From contig JALENN010000008.1 in the NCBI GenBank assembly GCA_022767745.1, positions 159,538-223,537 on the forward strand: DNA of 64,000 nucleotides, given 5' to 3'. Below the pieces are notes generated by a model. That model did no database searches. It was not told where the DNA came from and was given only the letters and a program-made list of their open reading frames with translations. This stretch comes from Alistipes sp. Its GTDB lineage: Bacteria > Bacteroidota > Bacteroidia > Bacteroidales > Rikenellaceae. Below, in pieces: positions 39,230 to 49,023 of the stretch (position 1 is its first letter; each line of letters starts with the position of its first letter). The position numbers were made by a program, and so were the translations under genes.

Positions 39230-40528
39230 TTACTCTAATATGGAGGCTGTAGCCTCGCCCGCGGGGTCGACCTCGAGAAGGCGCACGCGGCTGATGCGGT
39301 TTATCAGGTCGCGGCGGTAGGGTACCTTTACGCGTATGTAGTTGCCCGTGTATCCCGACATCATGCCTCCGCGCACGGTGCTCTCGAAGAGTACGTCGGC
39401 CTCCCTGCCGGCGTAGCGGGTGCAGAAGTCGTGGTGCAGGCGGCCGCAAAGCTCCTCGAGCCGTGCCGCGCGCTCGGTCGAGACGGCGGCGGGCACCTTG
39501 TCGGACATGTCGACGGCGGGGGTGCCGGGACGCTCCGAGAAGGGGAATATGTGGAGGTACGAGGGAGCCAGCCGCTCCATGAGCGAGTATGTCTGCATGA
39601 AGTCCTCCTCCGTCTCGCCGGGGAATCCCGTTATGACGTCGATGCCGATGAAGGCGTCGGGCATGAGCGAACGTACCTTCTCCACGCGGTCGGCAAAGCG
39701 TGCCGAGGTGTAGCGGCGACGCATTGCGCCGAGTATGCGGTCCGACCCGCTCTGGAGCGGTATGTGGAAGTGGTGCTGGAATTTGCGCGACGAGGCGCAG
39801 AACTCTATTATCTCGTCCGTGAGCAGGTTGGGCTCGATGGACGAGATGCGGTAGCGCTCTATTCCCTCGACCGTGTCGAGCGCCCTGATGAGGTCGACGA
39901 AACGCTCGCCCGTCGTGCGGCCGAAGTCGCCCGTGTTGATACCCGTGACGACTATCTCCTTGGTGCCGGCGGCGGCCAGCGTGCGGGCCTCCTCGACGAT
40001 GTCGGCTATGGGCATGTTGCGGCTCGAACCGCGGGCGTAGTGTATGGTGCAGTATGCACACTTGTAGTCGCAGCCGTCCTGCACCTTGAGGAACGACCGT
40101 GTGCGGTCGCCCGACGAGAAGGCGGCGAAGAAGCGTGTGAGCGACTCGGTGTCGCAGCTGTATATGCGTGCGCGGCCCTTGCCCGAGAGCTCCATCACAC
40201 GTTGATATAAATCTCCCTTGTAGTTGTTGCCCAGTACGATGTCGACGCCTTCTATCTCCGCTATCTCGTGCGGCTTGAGCTGCGCGTAACATCCCGTTAC
40301 GGCAATCAGCGCATTGGGGTTGAGGCGGTGTATGCGGCGTATGAGGTTGCGGCACTTCTTGTCGGCATGTTCGGTGACCGAGCAGCTGTTGATGACGCAT
40401 ACGTCGGCGCCGACACACGAATCGGCGCGTTCGAACCCGCCCTCCTCGAAGATGCGCGCAAGGGTGGAACTCTCCGAAAAATTCATTTTGCAGCCCAGCG
40501 TATGGAAGCTGACGCGACGTTTGTCCAT
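39230..40528 (-). CDS. mtaB: tRNA (t6A37)-methylthiotransferase MtaB
   Basis: Radical-SAM enzyme converting t6A37 to ms2t6A in ANN-decoding tRNAs. 432 residues. The N-terminal UPF0004 domain supplies cluster cysteines in HTLGCKMN, NSCSVT and TGCYAQ. The radical-SAM motif C-x3-C-x2-C is in CDYKCAYC (about 147-154), and a TRAM-like domain ends the protein. The N-terminus MDKRRVSFHTLGCKMN supports the start. It is a single gene on the minus strand. Confidence 0.95.
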   Translation of the reverse strand: MDKRRVSFHTLGCKMNFSESSTLARIFEEGGFERADSCVGADVCVINSCSVTEHADKKCRNLIRRIHRLNPNALIAVTGCYAQLKPHEIAEIEGVDIVLGNNYKGDLYQRVMELSGKGRARIYSCDTESLTRFFAAFSSGDRTRSFLKVQDGCDYKCAYCTIHYARGSSRNMPIADIVEEARTLAAAGTKEIVVTGINTGDFGRTTGERFVDLIRALDTVEGIERYRISSIEPNLLTDEIIEFCASSRKFQHHFHIPLQSGSDRILGAMRRRYTSARFADRVEKVRSLMPDAFIGIDVITGFPGETEEDFMQTYSLMERLAPSYLHIFPFSERPGTPAVDMSDKVPAAVSTERAARLEELCGRLHHDFCTRYAGREADVLFESTVRGGMMSGYTGNYIRVKVPYRRDLINRISRVRLLEVDPAGEATASILE

Positions 40529-40602
40529 AGAAACGTTCGGTTTGTATTTTCACTCTCTAATATCGTGCGAAATTATAAAAAGTTGTCGGAAATGTAAAAA
40601 CT

Positions 40603-40634
40603 TTTGATGCAATCCGATATTTGGAGTAAATTTG
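40603..40634 (+). promoter_or_regulatory. promoter of metal-ABC permease gene
   Basis: TTTG (40603-40606), 20 bases, TAAATTTG (40627-40634). It overlaps the first codons of a longer frame and so rules out the start at 40604. Confidence 0.8.
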
Positions 40635-40666
40635 CGTCCGTCAAAAAAACGAATGCCGACGCAGCG

Positions 40667-41512
40667 ATGGATTTTTTCTACGACATATTCCGCTACGACT
40701 ACCTGATGAACGCCCTGCTGGCGGCCGTCTTTGCCGGCATCACCTGCGGCATCGTGGGAACGTACGTCGTGGCGCGGCGCATGGTATTCCTCTGCGGCGG
40801 CGTCACGCACGCCTCGTTCGGCGGGCTGGGCATTGCCGTATACATGGGGGCGAACCCCATAGCGGGCGCCATGGTCTTCGCCGTACTCTCGGCAATGGGC
40901 ATCGAGTGGGCGGGCGACCGCGGACGCATACGCGAGGATTCGGCCATAGGCATCATATGGTCGGTGGGAATGGCCGTGGGTGCGCTCTTTATGAGCCTCA
41001 CGCCGGGATATACGTCGGGCGACCTGTCGAGCTACATGTTCGGCAGCATCGTGACGGTCACCACGCGTGACGTGGCGACGCTCGGTGCGCTGACCCTGTT
41101 CTGCGTTGTCGGCGCGCTGCTGTGGTGGCGTCCGGTGATGTATCTGGCCTTCGACCGCGACTTTGCCGCAAGCCAGGGCATCGCCACCCGCACGGCATCC
41201 TACGTCATGGCGGTGATTGTGGCCCTCACGATCGTGTTGTCGATACGCGTCATGGGCATCGTGCTGCTGCTGTCGCTGTTTACCATCCCTGCCGTTACGG
41301 CAAACGCACTCACCAGGTCATATGCCGCCATCACGCGGCTGGCGGCCGTGATAGCCGTAGCCGGAGCCGTGATAGGGCTGCTCATAAGCTACAACATGGA
41401 GGTGCCTCCCGGCGCCAGCATAATATTTACCCTCACCGTAGCGTTGATTGCAGTAAAACTGTTAACTTTGCGAAGCAAGAAATCGGCCGATGCGACTCAA
41501 AACCATACATAA
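40667..41512 (+). CDS. metal ABC transporter permease (ZnuB/MntB-like)
   Basis: Inner-membrane permease of the ABC-3 family for zinc, manganese or iron, 281 residues with about eight hydrophobic segments. Recognisable features are GGVTHASFGGLGIA near residue 45 and the C-terminal region with FTIPAVTANALTRSYAAI. The metal cannot be told from sequence. No ATPase or binding-protein gene is nearby, so those subunits must be encoded elsewhere. Its 3' end overlaps lptF/G by 23 bases. The start at 40667 is fixed by the promoter. Confidence 0.88.
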   Translation: MDFFYDIFRYDYLMNALLAAVFAGITCGIVGTYVVARRMVFLCGGVTHASFGGLGIAVYMGANPIAGAMVFAVLSAMGIEWAGDRGRIREDSAIGIIWSVGMAVGALFMSLTPGYTSGDLSSYMFGSIVTVTTRDVATLGALTLFCVVGALLWWRPVMYLAFDRDFAASQGIATRTASYVMAVIVALTIVLSIRVMGIVLLLSLFTIPAVTANALTRSYAAITRLAAVIAVAGAVIGLLISYNMEVPPGASIIFTLTVALIAVKLLTLRSKKSADATQNHT

Positions 41513-42995
41513 GCTGGTACTGAAATCCTACCTCGGACCGCTCATACTCACCTTTTTCATCATCACCTTCGTGCTGATGATGAACTTCGTGTGGCGTTAT
41601 ATCGACGAGCTGGTGGGCAAGGGCCTCGATGCGGGTGTCATCATCGAACTGATAAGCTATGCCACCATCAACATGATCCCGATGGGCCTGCCGCTGGCGA
41701 TGCTGCTGGCGGCGATCATGACGATGGGCAACCTGGGCGAGAACTACGAGCTGCTGGCCATGAAGTCGGCCGGCATGTCGCTCATGCGCATCATGAAGCC
41801 GCTGATCATCGTCGCGGTGTTTATCTCGATAGGCAGTTTCTTCGTTGTGAACAACCTTGTGCCGTATGCCTTCAGGCAGATGGGCATCATATTGTCGGAC
41901 ATACGCCGTCAGAAGCAGGTGCTGGAGTTTCACGACGGACTCTTCTTCGAGGGTATCGACAACATGAGCATTCGTGTCGAGCATCAGGACCCGCAGACGG
42001 GTCTGTTGTCGGGGGTGCTCATCTACGACAACCGTGCGGCCAACGGCGACATGACAACAACCATCGCCAAGACCGGCTACATACGGCTTACACCCGACAA
42101 GAAATACCTGCACGTGACGCTCTACGACGGCGAGAATTACGAGCAGACGCGCAGCAACCAGTGGTACACGAAGAATGCCATGCGTCACGATCGTTTCGAC
42201 GTGCAGGAGGCGAAGATACCGATGGAGGGATTCGATTTCCAGCGTTCGGACGACAACTCGATGATACGCAGTTCGCAGGCGCGGACCATCGTGCAGCTGC
42301 AGGGCGACATCGATTCGCTGGACGACATGGTGGTAAGCATGACGGCCAAGTCGTACGAGCCTCTGCTGCGCGACAACATTTTTACCAAGGACATACAGGT
42401 GCTTGATCTGCCCGACTCGCTGCGCAAGGACAAGACGGGATTCAGGGATGCCTGCCTGATAGACTCGATCGGGAAATTGAACGTACGTGAGCGCAGCGCG
42501 CTGTGGAACTCGGCCCGTACCATCGCCCTCAATTCGCGCAACGCCTTCTCCTTCGACGAGACGGCCGCCAAGGATGCCCTCAACCAGCTCTACCGCAGCA
42601 AGGCCGACTGGCACCGCAAGCTGGCCCTGCCCGTGTCGGTACTCATATTCTTCCTTATCGGAGCGCCGCTCGGTGCCATTATCCGCAAGGGCGGTCTGGG
42701 CATGCCGATCGTGATATCGATAGCATTCTTCCTTATATACTACATCATCAGCATATCGGGCGAGAAGATGGCCAAGGAGGGTACGTGGAGCTCGTTCATG
42801 GGTATGTGGATATCGACGTTCGTACTCGCCCCGATTGCCGTATATCTGATGATAAAGGGAACGAAGGACTCGTCGCTGCTCGATACCGACTGGTACCACG
42901 GCAAGTGGCTCAAGATAAAACATCGTCTGGAGCCTGTCACGTCGCGTGTTGGCGCATGTGCCGCGTCGCTCAAGTCGCGCATACGCCGCCGATAA
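41490..42995 (+). CDS. LptF/LptG-family LPS export permease
   Basis: Inner-membrane component of the LptB2FG complex that extracts lipopolysaccharide for transport. 501 residues. Three helices near each end (about 15-125 and 385-470) flank a periplasmic beta-jellyroll domain; the central domain is larger than in E. coli, with an added helical stretch near 270-370. The N-terminal LKTIHKLVLKSYLGPL is typical. It overlaps the permease gene by 23 bases. A TAACTTTG at 41463-41470 may be an additional internal promoter. Confidence 0.9.
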   Translation: MRLKTIHKLVLKSYLGPLILTFFIITFVLMMNFVWRYIDELVGKGLDAGVIIELISYATINMIPMGLPLAMLLAAIMTMGNLGENYELLAMKSAGMSLMRIMKPLIIVAVFISIGSFFVVNNLVPYAFRQMGIILSDIRRQKQVLEFHDGLFFEGIDNMSIRVEHQDPQTGLLSGVLIYDNRAANGDMTTTIAKTGYIRLTPDKKYLHVTLYDGENYEQTRSNQWYTKNAMRHDRFDVQEAKIPMEGFDFQRSDDNSMIRSSQARTIVQLQGDIDSLDDMVVSMTAKSYEPLLRDNIFTKDIQVLDLPDSLRKDKTGFRDACLIDSIGKLNVRERSALWNSARTIALNSRNAFSFDETAAKDALNQLYRSKADWHRKLALPVSVLIFFLIGAPLGAIIRKGGLGMPIVISIAFFLIYYIISISGEKMAKEGTWSSFMGMWISTFVLAPIAVYLMIKGTKDSSLLDTDWYHGKWLKIKHRLEPVTSRVGACAASLKSRIRRR

Positions 42996-43058
42996 CGGTG
43001 GCGACGGGGCATACATGGCTGTAACGGTGCCGTTTTGTTAAATGTTATTCGTAAAATC

Positions 43059-44033
43059 ATGACTGGAAAGGAACTCCGCATAGTATTTATGGGAACGCCC
43101 GAATTTGCGGTGCCGTCGCTGCGTCGGCTCGTCGAGGAGGGGTATAATGTGGTTGCCGTGGTTACGGCGCCCGACAAGCCCGCAGGCCGCGGGCAGAAGA
43201 TGCACGAAAGCGACGTCAAGGTCGCCGCGCGCGAACTGGGCCTGCCGATACTGCAGCCCGAGAAACTCAAGGCACCCGAATTTGTCGAGGCCATGCGTGC
43301 GCTGCAGCCCGATCTGGGCATAGTTATCGCCTTCCGCATGTTGCCCGAGGTGATATGGGCCATGCCGCGTTTCGGCACGTTCAACCTGCATGCGTCGCTG
43401 CTGCCGCAGTACCGTGGTGCCGCGCCCATCAACTGGGCCATAATCAATGGCGAGACCCGTACGGGTGTCACTACGTTCCTGCTGAACCACGAGATCGACA
43501 AGGGCGCGATAATAGCGCAGTCGGAGATGCCCATCGGCGAGGAGGATACGGTGGGCACGATGTACGACAAACTCATGCACGAGGGTTGCCGCCTTGTGAC
43601 CGATACGGTCGACAAGATCGCATCGGGCGACTATACCCCCATCGAGCAGATGCATGTCGACGAAGCGTCGCTGCGTCCCGCGCCGAAGATATTCAAGGAC
43701 GACTGCCGTATTGACTGGAGTTGCAGAGGGCGCCGCATTGTCGATTTTGTGCGCGGCCTGTCGCCGTATCCGGCTGCCTGGATGTCGATGAGCCGTACAC
43801 GCGAGGGTGCAGAGGAACAGACCTCGGCAAAGGTCTTTGAGGTGCGTTTCGAGGCCAGTGAGAGCGCCGGTGAAACGGGACGCATCATATGCGACGGTCG
43901 CGAGAGCATTGCCGTGACGTGTGCCGACGGCGTGGTGCATATCCTCTCGATGCAGATGGCGGGCAAGCGCCGCATGAGCAACCGCGACCTGCTGCTGGGA
44001 TTGAAGGACCTCGATACATACCATTGCGAATAG
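43059..44033 (+). CDS. fmt: methionyl-tRNA formyltransferase
   Basis: Formylates initiator Met-tRNA using 10-formyl-THF. 324 residues. The formyltransferase core has MGTPEFAV, PAGRGQK, and the catalytic N..H pair in FNLHASLLPQYRG with the Asp in NHEIDKG. The C-terminal tRNA-binding domain is present. An in-frame ATG at 43035 adds eight non-conserved residues, so MTGKELRIVFMGTPEF at 43059 is preferred. It lies 63 bases downstream of lptF/G. Confidence 0.95.
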   Translation: MTGKELRIVFMGTPEFAVPSLRRLVEEGYNVVAVVTAPDKPAGRGQKMHESDVKVAARELGLPILQPEKLKAPEFVEAMRALQPDLGIVIAFRMLPEVIWAMPRFGTFNLHASLLPQYRGAAPINWAIINGETRTGVTTFLLNHEIDKGAIIAQSEMPIGEEDTVGTMYDKLMHEGCRLVTDTVDKIASGDYTPIEQMHVDEASLRPAPKIFKDDCRIDWSCRGRRIVDFVRGLSPYPAAWMSMSRTREGAEEQTSAKVFEVRFEASESAGETGRIICDGRESIAVTCADGVVHILSMQMAGKRRMSNRDLLLGLKDLDTYHCE

Positions 44034-44054
44034 GCCGTCCGGGATGATAAGAAT

Positions 44055-44094
44055 AGTCCCGACTTCCGAAAAGGAGGTCGGGACTGTTTCTTTA
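44055..44094. terminator. intrinsic terminator after fmt
   Basis: A 13-base-pair stem with one wobble and five-base loop, then a T-rich stretch, 21 bases after fmt. Convergent with the subtilase gene. Confidence 0.85.
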
Positions 44095-44106
44095 TTGGTC
44101 TGCGCG

Positions 44107-45546
44107 TCAGTTTCCTGCCGTGGCCGTCTTTCGTGCGGCGAGAGCCTTGCCCATCTCCCACGCCTTGGCGAAGTCGGGTTCGCCGTAACCCCATGTGTTG
44201 TCGGGCGCATCGGCACGGTTGCCGCTGCGGCGTACGATGTCGATAATCTCCGAGGCCGTCAGTTCGGGCAATGCCTGCCACAGACTCGTCACCATGCCGC
44301 ACATTACGGGCGACGAGATCGAGGTGCCGTATGAGAATGTACGTGCACCGTTGCTGCCGATGACTTGTAGTCCTTCGCATACGACGTCGGGCTTGATTCG
44401 TCCGTCGTACGACCCGCCGCGCGAGGAGAAGAACATCACGTCGCGGCTCTTTCCTTGCTTCGAGTATATGGTGGCGACAGAGCCTACGGTGATGATGTTG
44501 TCGGCATCGGCCGGAACTGCAATCGTGCTTAGTATCTCCTCGCCCGCGTTGCCGGCGGCGCAGCATACGACCATACCCTTCGAGGCCGCCATCGATGCCG
44601 TGCGTGATATGAGGCGCGTGCGTCCGTTATGTTCGTACGATGGAACCTTGCCGTAAGGGGCGTCGTACGATCCGTATCCGAGCGAGCTGTTTATCACGTC
44701 GGCGCCGACGCTGTCGGCGAATTCTATGGCGGCGGCCCAATTATCCTCCTCGACGGGCTGTTCCGAGTTTCCGTCCTCTGATAAGAGAAGCCAATACTCG
44801 GCTTCGGGTGCCGTGCCGACCATAACGTACGGCGTGTTGGCGCCCATGCACGATAGAACCGACTGCCCGTGGTCATTATTCCAGTCGCAGACCGATACGC
44901 CGGGCATCACGAAGTTGTGCGTTCCCGCGATACGGGTGTTTTGCATTGCGGGGATGGTGTCGGTGTTGAGGAAACCGCCGTCGATGACGGCTATGCACAT
45001 ACCCTCACCGCGGAAACCCGCCTCATGCAGCGGCAGGCCGTTCAGCGACGTTATTTGAAATCGCCCTTGCGCGTAGTATGACGTATCGGGCTTGTGCGGC
45101 TCCTGCGAGAGGAGGTTGAGACGGTTCTTGTCTATGTTGAGCGGCGATTTCTCGTAGTGTGCCACCTGTACGGCCTCCTTGACAAATGGCAGCTCGCGCA
45201 CGGCATCAATCAGCGTAGTGTCCTCGCACTGCACGACAAGCGTATTGTTCCAGCGGCTGCGGAGCAATACTTCGACGCCCGTAGCGGCCACCTTGCGTAT
45301 GTATTTCCCGTATACGGGCAGGTCGGTGTAGTCGATGGCGAGGCCCTGTCTTTCGCGTCGCTCTATCGACCGCGGTGAGAGATAACGCTCGGGATGCTTC
45401 ATGAGCGAGGCCGTGCGGCTTCCCTTGTCCTTCAGGTAGACGCGGTATTTGTAATATGGAACGAAATCTTCGGTTTCGGGTTCCGCACTCCGGGCATGCA
45501 GCGATACGGCAACGGATGCGAGAATCAGCAGCAGGATCTTTTTCAT
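44107..45546 (-). CDS. secreted subtilisin-like serine protease (S8)
   Basis: 479 residues with a signal peptide (MKKILLLILASVAVSLHA). An inhibitory prodomain-like region covers about 25-170. The S8 catalytic domain has the Asp in AVIDGGF, the His in NDHGQSV, the Asn in AAGNAGEE and the Ser in GTSISSP, so it should be active. The protein ends shortly after the catalytic domain, with no sorting domain. The open frame runs upstream to 45663, but MKKILLL at 45546 gives a proper signal peptide. It follows the glycerol-1-phosphate dehydrogenase gene by 49 bases. Confidence 0.92.
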   Translation of the reverse strand: MKKILLLILASVAVSLHARSAEPETEDFVPYYKYRVYLKDKGSRTASLMKHPERYLSPRSIERRERQGLAIDYTDLPVYGKYIRKVAATGVEVLLRSRWNNTLVVQCEDTTLIDAVRELPFVKEAVQVAHYEKSPLNIDKNRLNLLSQEPHKPDTSYYAQGRFQITSLNGLPLHEAGFRGEGMCIAVIDGGFLNTDTIPAMQNTRIAGTHNFVMPGVSVCDWNNDHGQSVLSCMGANTPYVMVGTAPEAEYWLLLSEDGNSEQPVEEDNWAAAIEFADSVGADVINSSLGYGSYDAPYGKVPSYEHNGRTRLISRTASMAASKGMVVCCAAGNAGEEILSTIAVPADADNIITVGSVATIYSKQGKSRDVMFFSSRGGSYDGRIKPDVVCEGLQVIGSNGARTFSYGTSISSPVMCGMVTSLWQALPELTASEIIDIVRRSGNRADAPDNTWGYGEPDFAKAWEMGKALAARKTATAGN

Positions 45547-45595
45547 GGTTGGTATGGTTTGGGTAGTTGTGGTTTCCGTGGTGTGCCGTAAAAGG

Positions 45596-46942
45596 TTATC
45601 TGATCTCCCATACTCCGCCCGGGCCGAATACTCCGTCGACCCATGTGTCGAGCAGGCCGGCACGCAGCCCGAGGTCGGGCAGGCCGTAGCGGCGGCGTAT
45701 CTGGCGTATGTAGGGTACGTCGGCCTTCATCTGCTGGCGCGTGATGCCCACATCTTCGGGTTGCGTGGGGGCACCGACTATGTGCAGCATGCGGTACATT
45801 TCGTCGAATGTGAGGCATTGAGCCTGCAACCTTGCCTTCAGGTCGGGCCAGTTATCCTTGACGCACAACAGTTGTCGCCGCACCTCGTCGCGGTCGTTGT
45901 ATTTGGCCTTTACCTCGGTCATGGCCAGCTCGGCGAAGGGCTCGCCGCGGAACAGGGCCTCGGTGTCGCGCAGCGTGTCGTCGAGGCTCTTCCACTCCGC
46001 TACGCAACGGTCGGCGTCGAGTGCCGTGAAGTCAGTCCGGTACATGCGGTCGAACATGGCGCACATGAAGAGTGTGCCGACGCTTACCTGGAATCCGTGC
46101 GATGGCGTGACACCGTTGTACGTGTGGTTGCGCATGTTCCACAGGTGACTGAAAAGGTGGTCGGTGCACGACGCGGGACGGCTCGACCGTGCCGCCTGCA
46201 TGGCAAAACCGCTCAGCATGAGTCCCTCGACAAAGGGCGCTATCGCCTCGGGCCTGAGGGCGGCGACGCCCTCGGGATCGGCCAGCGACTCCTTCAGCCC
46301 GTCCTGTACGATATGCCATGCTGCGTCGTGTATGGCTTCCACGCCTAGGAAGTCGGCTATGATCCATTCGGCGCCTGCGGGTATCTTGGCTGCCAGGTCG
46401 GCATATCCCGCAGCGGTCATCTCGGCGGGGGCGGCGGCCATGACACCCACGTCGGCCACGATGGCGCGCGGGGCGGGGCAGGTGAATGTCTGCTTCATGC
46501 CCTTGTAGGTTATCGATGCGCCGTATGACGAGTATCCGTCGACCGAGGCGGCCGTGGCCACGCACATGTATTGCCGGCCGTTATGGTGCGAGCAGAGCTT
46601 GCAGAGGTCGTTTATCGTACCCGAACCTACGGCTACGGGGATGGCGTCGGTTGAGGCCAGGCGTGCGTCGAGCATCTCGATATAGTGCCACTCGGCGTGA
46701 AGGTCGCGGTCGGTGAAGATGAAGGGCCCGTCGCAGTCGATGCCTGCGGCTGTCATGTGGGCGTATGCCGCCCGGCCTGCGGCACGCCATGTATTGTCGT
46801 CGGCCACGATAATGGCCCTTTTCTGCGGGAATACCTCTGCAATGAGGCGGGGAATGCGGTCGAGGATGCCGATACCGATCTCCATGGCTACGGTATCTGT
46901 AGCTTGGGCCAAAGCTGCGGCTACACGCTGGTCGTTTTTCAT
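45596..46942 (-). CDS. sn-glycerol-1-phosphate dehydrogenase (AraM/EgsA-like)
   Basis: Reduces DHAP to sn-glycerol-1-phosphate in the family's characterised members (Bacillus AraM, archaeal G1PDH). 448 residues. The dinucleotide/substrate region has AVGSGTINDL and ATAASVDGYSS, and metal-ligand histidines occur in CTDHLFSHLWNM and PSHGFQV. G1P has the archaeal stereochemistry and in Bacillus feeds heptaprenylglyceryl phosphate. The window shows no prenyl transferase, so the product's fate is open. A glycerol dehydrogenase-like activity is the alternative. Confidence 0.85.
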   Translation of the reverse strand: MKNDQRVAAALAQATDTVAMEIGIGILDRIPRLIAEVFPQKRAIIVADDNTWRAAGRAAYAHMTAAGIDCDGPFIFTDRDLHAEWHYIEMLDARLASTDAIPVAVGSGTINDLCKLCSHHNGRQYMCVATAASVDGYSSYGASITYKGMKQTFTCPAPRAIVADVGVMAAAPAEMTAAGYADLAAKIPAGAEWIIADFLGVEAIHDAAWHIVQDGLKESLADPEGVAALRPEAIAPFVEGLMLSGFAMQAARSSRPASCTDHLFSHLWNMRNHTYNGVTPSHGFQVSVGTLFMCAMFDRMYRTDFTALDADRCVAEWKSLDDTLRDTEALFRGEPFAELAMTEVKAKYNDRDEVRRQLLCVKDNWPDLKARLQAQCLTFDEMYRMLHIVGAPTQPEDVGITRQQMKADVPYIRQIRRRYGLPDLGLRAGLLDTWVDGVFGPGGVWEIR

Positions 46943-46971
46943 TTTGAGTGTTTGTTTTATCCAAAGATACG

Positions 46972-46979
46972 CAAAACCC
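46972..46979 (-). promoter_or_regulatory. -7 element upstream of glycerol-1-phosphate dehydrogenase
   Basis: TATCTTTG on the minus strand, 30 bases before the start, with a second TATATTTG at 46990-46997. Neither has an ideally spaced TTTG. Confidence 0.45.
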
Positions 46980-47010
46980 TGCGCAGAAACAAATATAATA
47001 TCGTGAATAC

Positions 47011-47045
47011 AAAAAAGCAGACTACGACCTTGCGGCGTAGTCTGC
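47011..47045 (-). terminator. intrinsic terminator after mgsA
   Basis: A ten-base-pair stem (47017-47026 with 47036-47045), nine-base loop and TTTTTT on the minus strand, 24 bases after mgsA. Confidence 0.85.
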
Positions 47046-47069
47046 CTTAATATTGATAGCCTCTCCTTG

Positions 47070-47543
47070 CTATTTGAGGCTGCGCTCGATATACGACGTG
47101 TAGTCCTTCAGCACGGGGGTGTACTCCTCGTGTCCCATCAGCGGCGACGAGATGAGGAAGTCGGCCGACGACCGGTTGATGGCCGTAGGTACGTTGTAGA
47201 GCGTGGCCACGCGCAGCAGGGCCTTGACGTCGACGTCGTGCGGCTGTGCCGACATGGGGTCCCAGAAGAATATGAGCATGTCGATGTCGCCGTTGGCGAT
47301 CATCGCGCCCAACTGCTGGTCGCCGCCCAGAGGGCCCGACTTGAGCATGGTGATGTCGAAACGCGAGTTGGCGGCATCCTTGCTGCGGCGCTCCATGAGC
47401 GTTTCGGCTACGATACGGCCCGTAGTTCCCGTACATACCAGACGATGTGAGAGCAGTTTCTCCCAGTTCCACGCCACCCATTCGGCCAGGTCGTGTTTCA
47501 TGTTGTCGTGTGCCACCAAGGCTACCGTCAGTCTTTTATCCAT
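47070..47543 (-). CDS. mgsA: methylglyoxal synthase
   Basis: Converts DHAP to methylglyoxal and phosphate, a bypass used under phosphate limitation or sugar stress. 157 residues, normal length. Signature segments: VALVAHDNMK at the N-terminus, CTGTTG phosphate-binding loop, KSGPLGGDQQ containing the catalytic Asp, and FFWDPMSAQPHDVDVKAL with the conserved His. It is monocistronic with its own terminator. A TATTTTTG element lies 56 bases upstream (47599-47606). It shares the DHAP node with the adjacent glycerol-1-phosphate dehydrogenase gene. Confidence 0.95.
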   Translation of the reverse strand: MDKRLTVALVAHDNMKHDLAEWVAWNWEKLLSHRLVCTGTTGRIVAETLMERRSKDAANSRFDITMLKSGPLGGDQQLGAMIANGDIDMLIFFWDPMSAQPHDVDVKALLRVATLYNVPTAINRSSADFLISSPLMGHEEYTPVLKDYTSYIERSLK

Positions 47544-47671
47544 AACTCGAAATTTGCGGGCTGTGCCCTGTGAATCATAAATACTTCTTTCCTGCTTGCA
47601 AAAATACCAAAACGCGGCCGTCGGTCATCGTTTTCGGTGTTAAAATACGGCTACGTTGCCGTCAGCGGGCG

Positions 47672-48246
47672 TTATCGCACGCGGCGTATGATTTGGCCGC
47701 CGTGGAGTATGGCCTCCTCGTTCTGCGGCAGCATGGGCCATGCGCGCTCGGGCAGCGACTTCTTGAGCCCCGTCATGACGTTCTCCATGGCGACGATGGG
47801 GCGTACCTTGAGGTAGCCGCCCAGAATCATCGTGTTGAACATCTTGGCGCGACCCGTGCGGGCACACTCCGCAGCCGCGTCGATGGCCCACACCTCGATG
47901 TCGGTGCGGGTGGGAGCGTGCGTTATGCCGTTGGTGTCGTATATAAGTATGCCGCCCGGCTTGACCTTGCTCTCGAACTTGTCCATCGACTGCTGGTTGA
48001 GTATGATGGCCGAGTCGTAGTCGTTGGCTATGGGCGACGATATGCGGCGATCCGACAGTATCACGGTGACATTGGCCGTACCGCCACGCATCTCGGGACC
48101 GTACGACGGCATCCACGTAACCTCGTAATCCTGCATCACACCCGAATAGGCCAGTATCTTGCCCATCGACAATACGCCCTGACCGCCGAAACCGGCTATA
48201 ATCAACGTCTCTTTCATATCGTTTGCTCTTTCTTTCTCCACTTGGT

Positions 48247-48250
<4 letters not shown>
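47672..48250 (-). CDS. 2-oxoacid:ferredoxin oxidoreductase subunit gamma
   Basis: Gamma subunit of a KGOR/VOR-type complex that oxidatively decarboxylates a 2-oxoacid, making acyl-CoA and reduced ferredoxin. 192 residues. IAGFGGQGVLSMGKIL begins the domain, and WMPSYGPEMRGGTANV is the family's conserved stretch. The start at 48250 overlaps the beta subunit stop as ATGA; a second Met at 48217 fits family N-termini better and is possible. Last gene of a delta-alpha-beta-gamma operon. Confidence 0.9.
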
Positions 48251-49017
<767 letters not shown>

Positions 49018-49023
49018 GATTCG

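Noticed and set aside
39192..40553. 453-codon minus-strand frame overlapping mtaB
   Set aside because: Same strand but a different frame from MtaB, which has intact radical-SAM motifs; this frame is a shadow.
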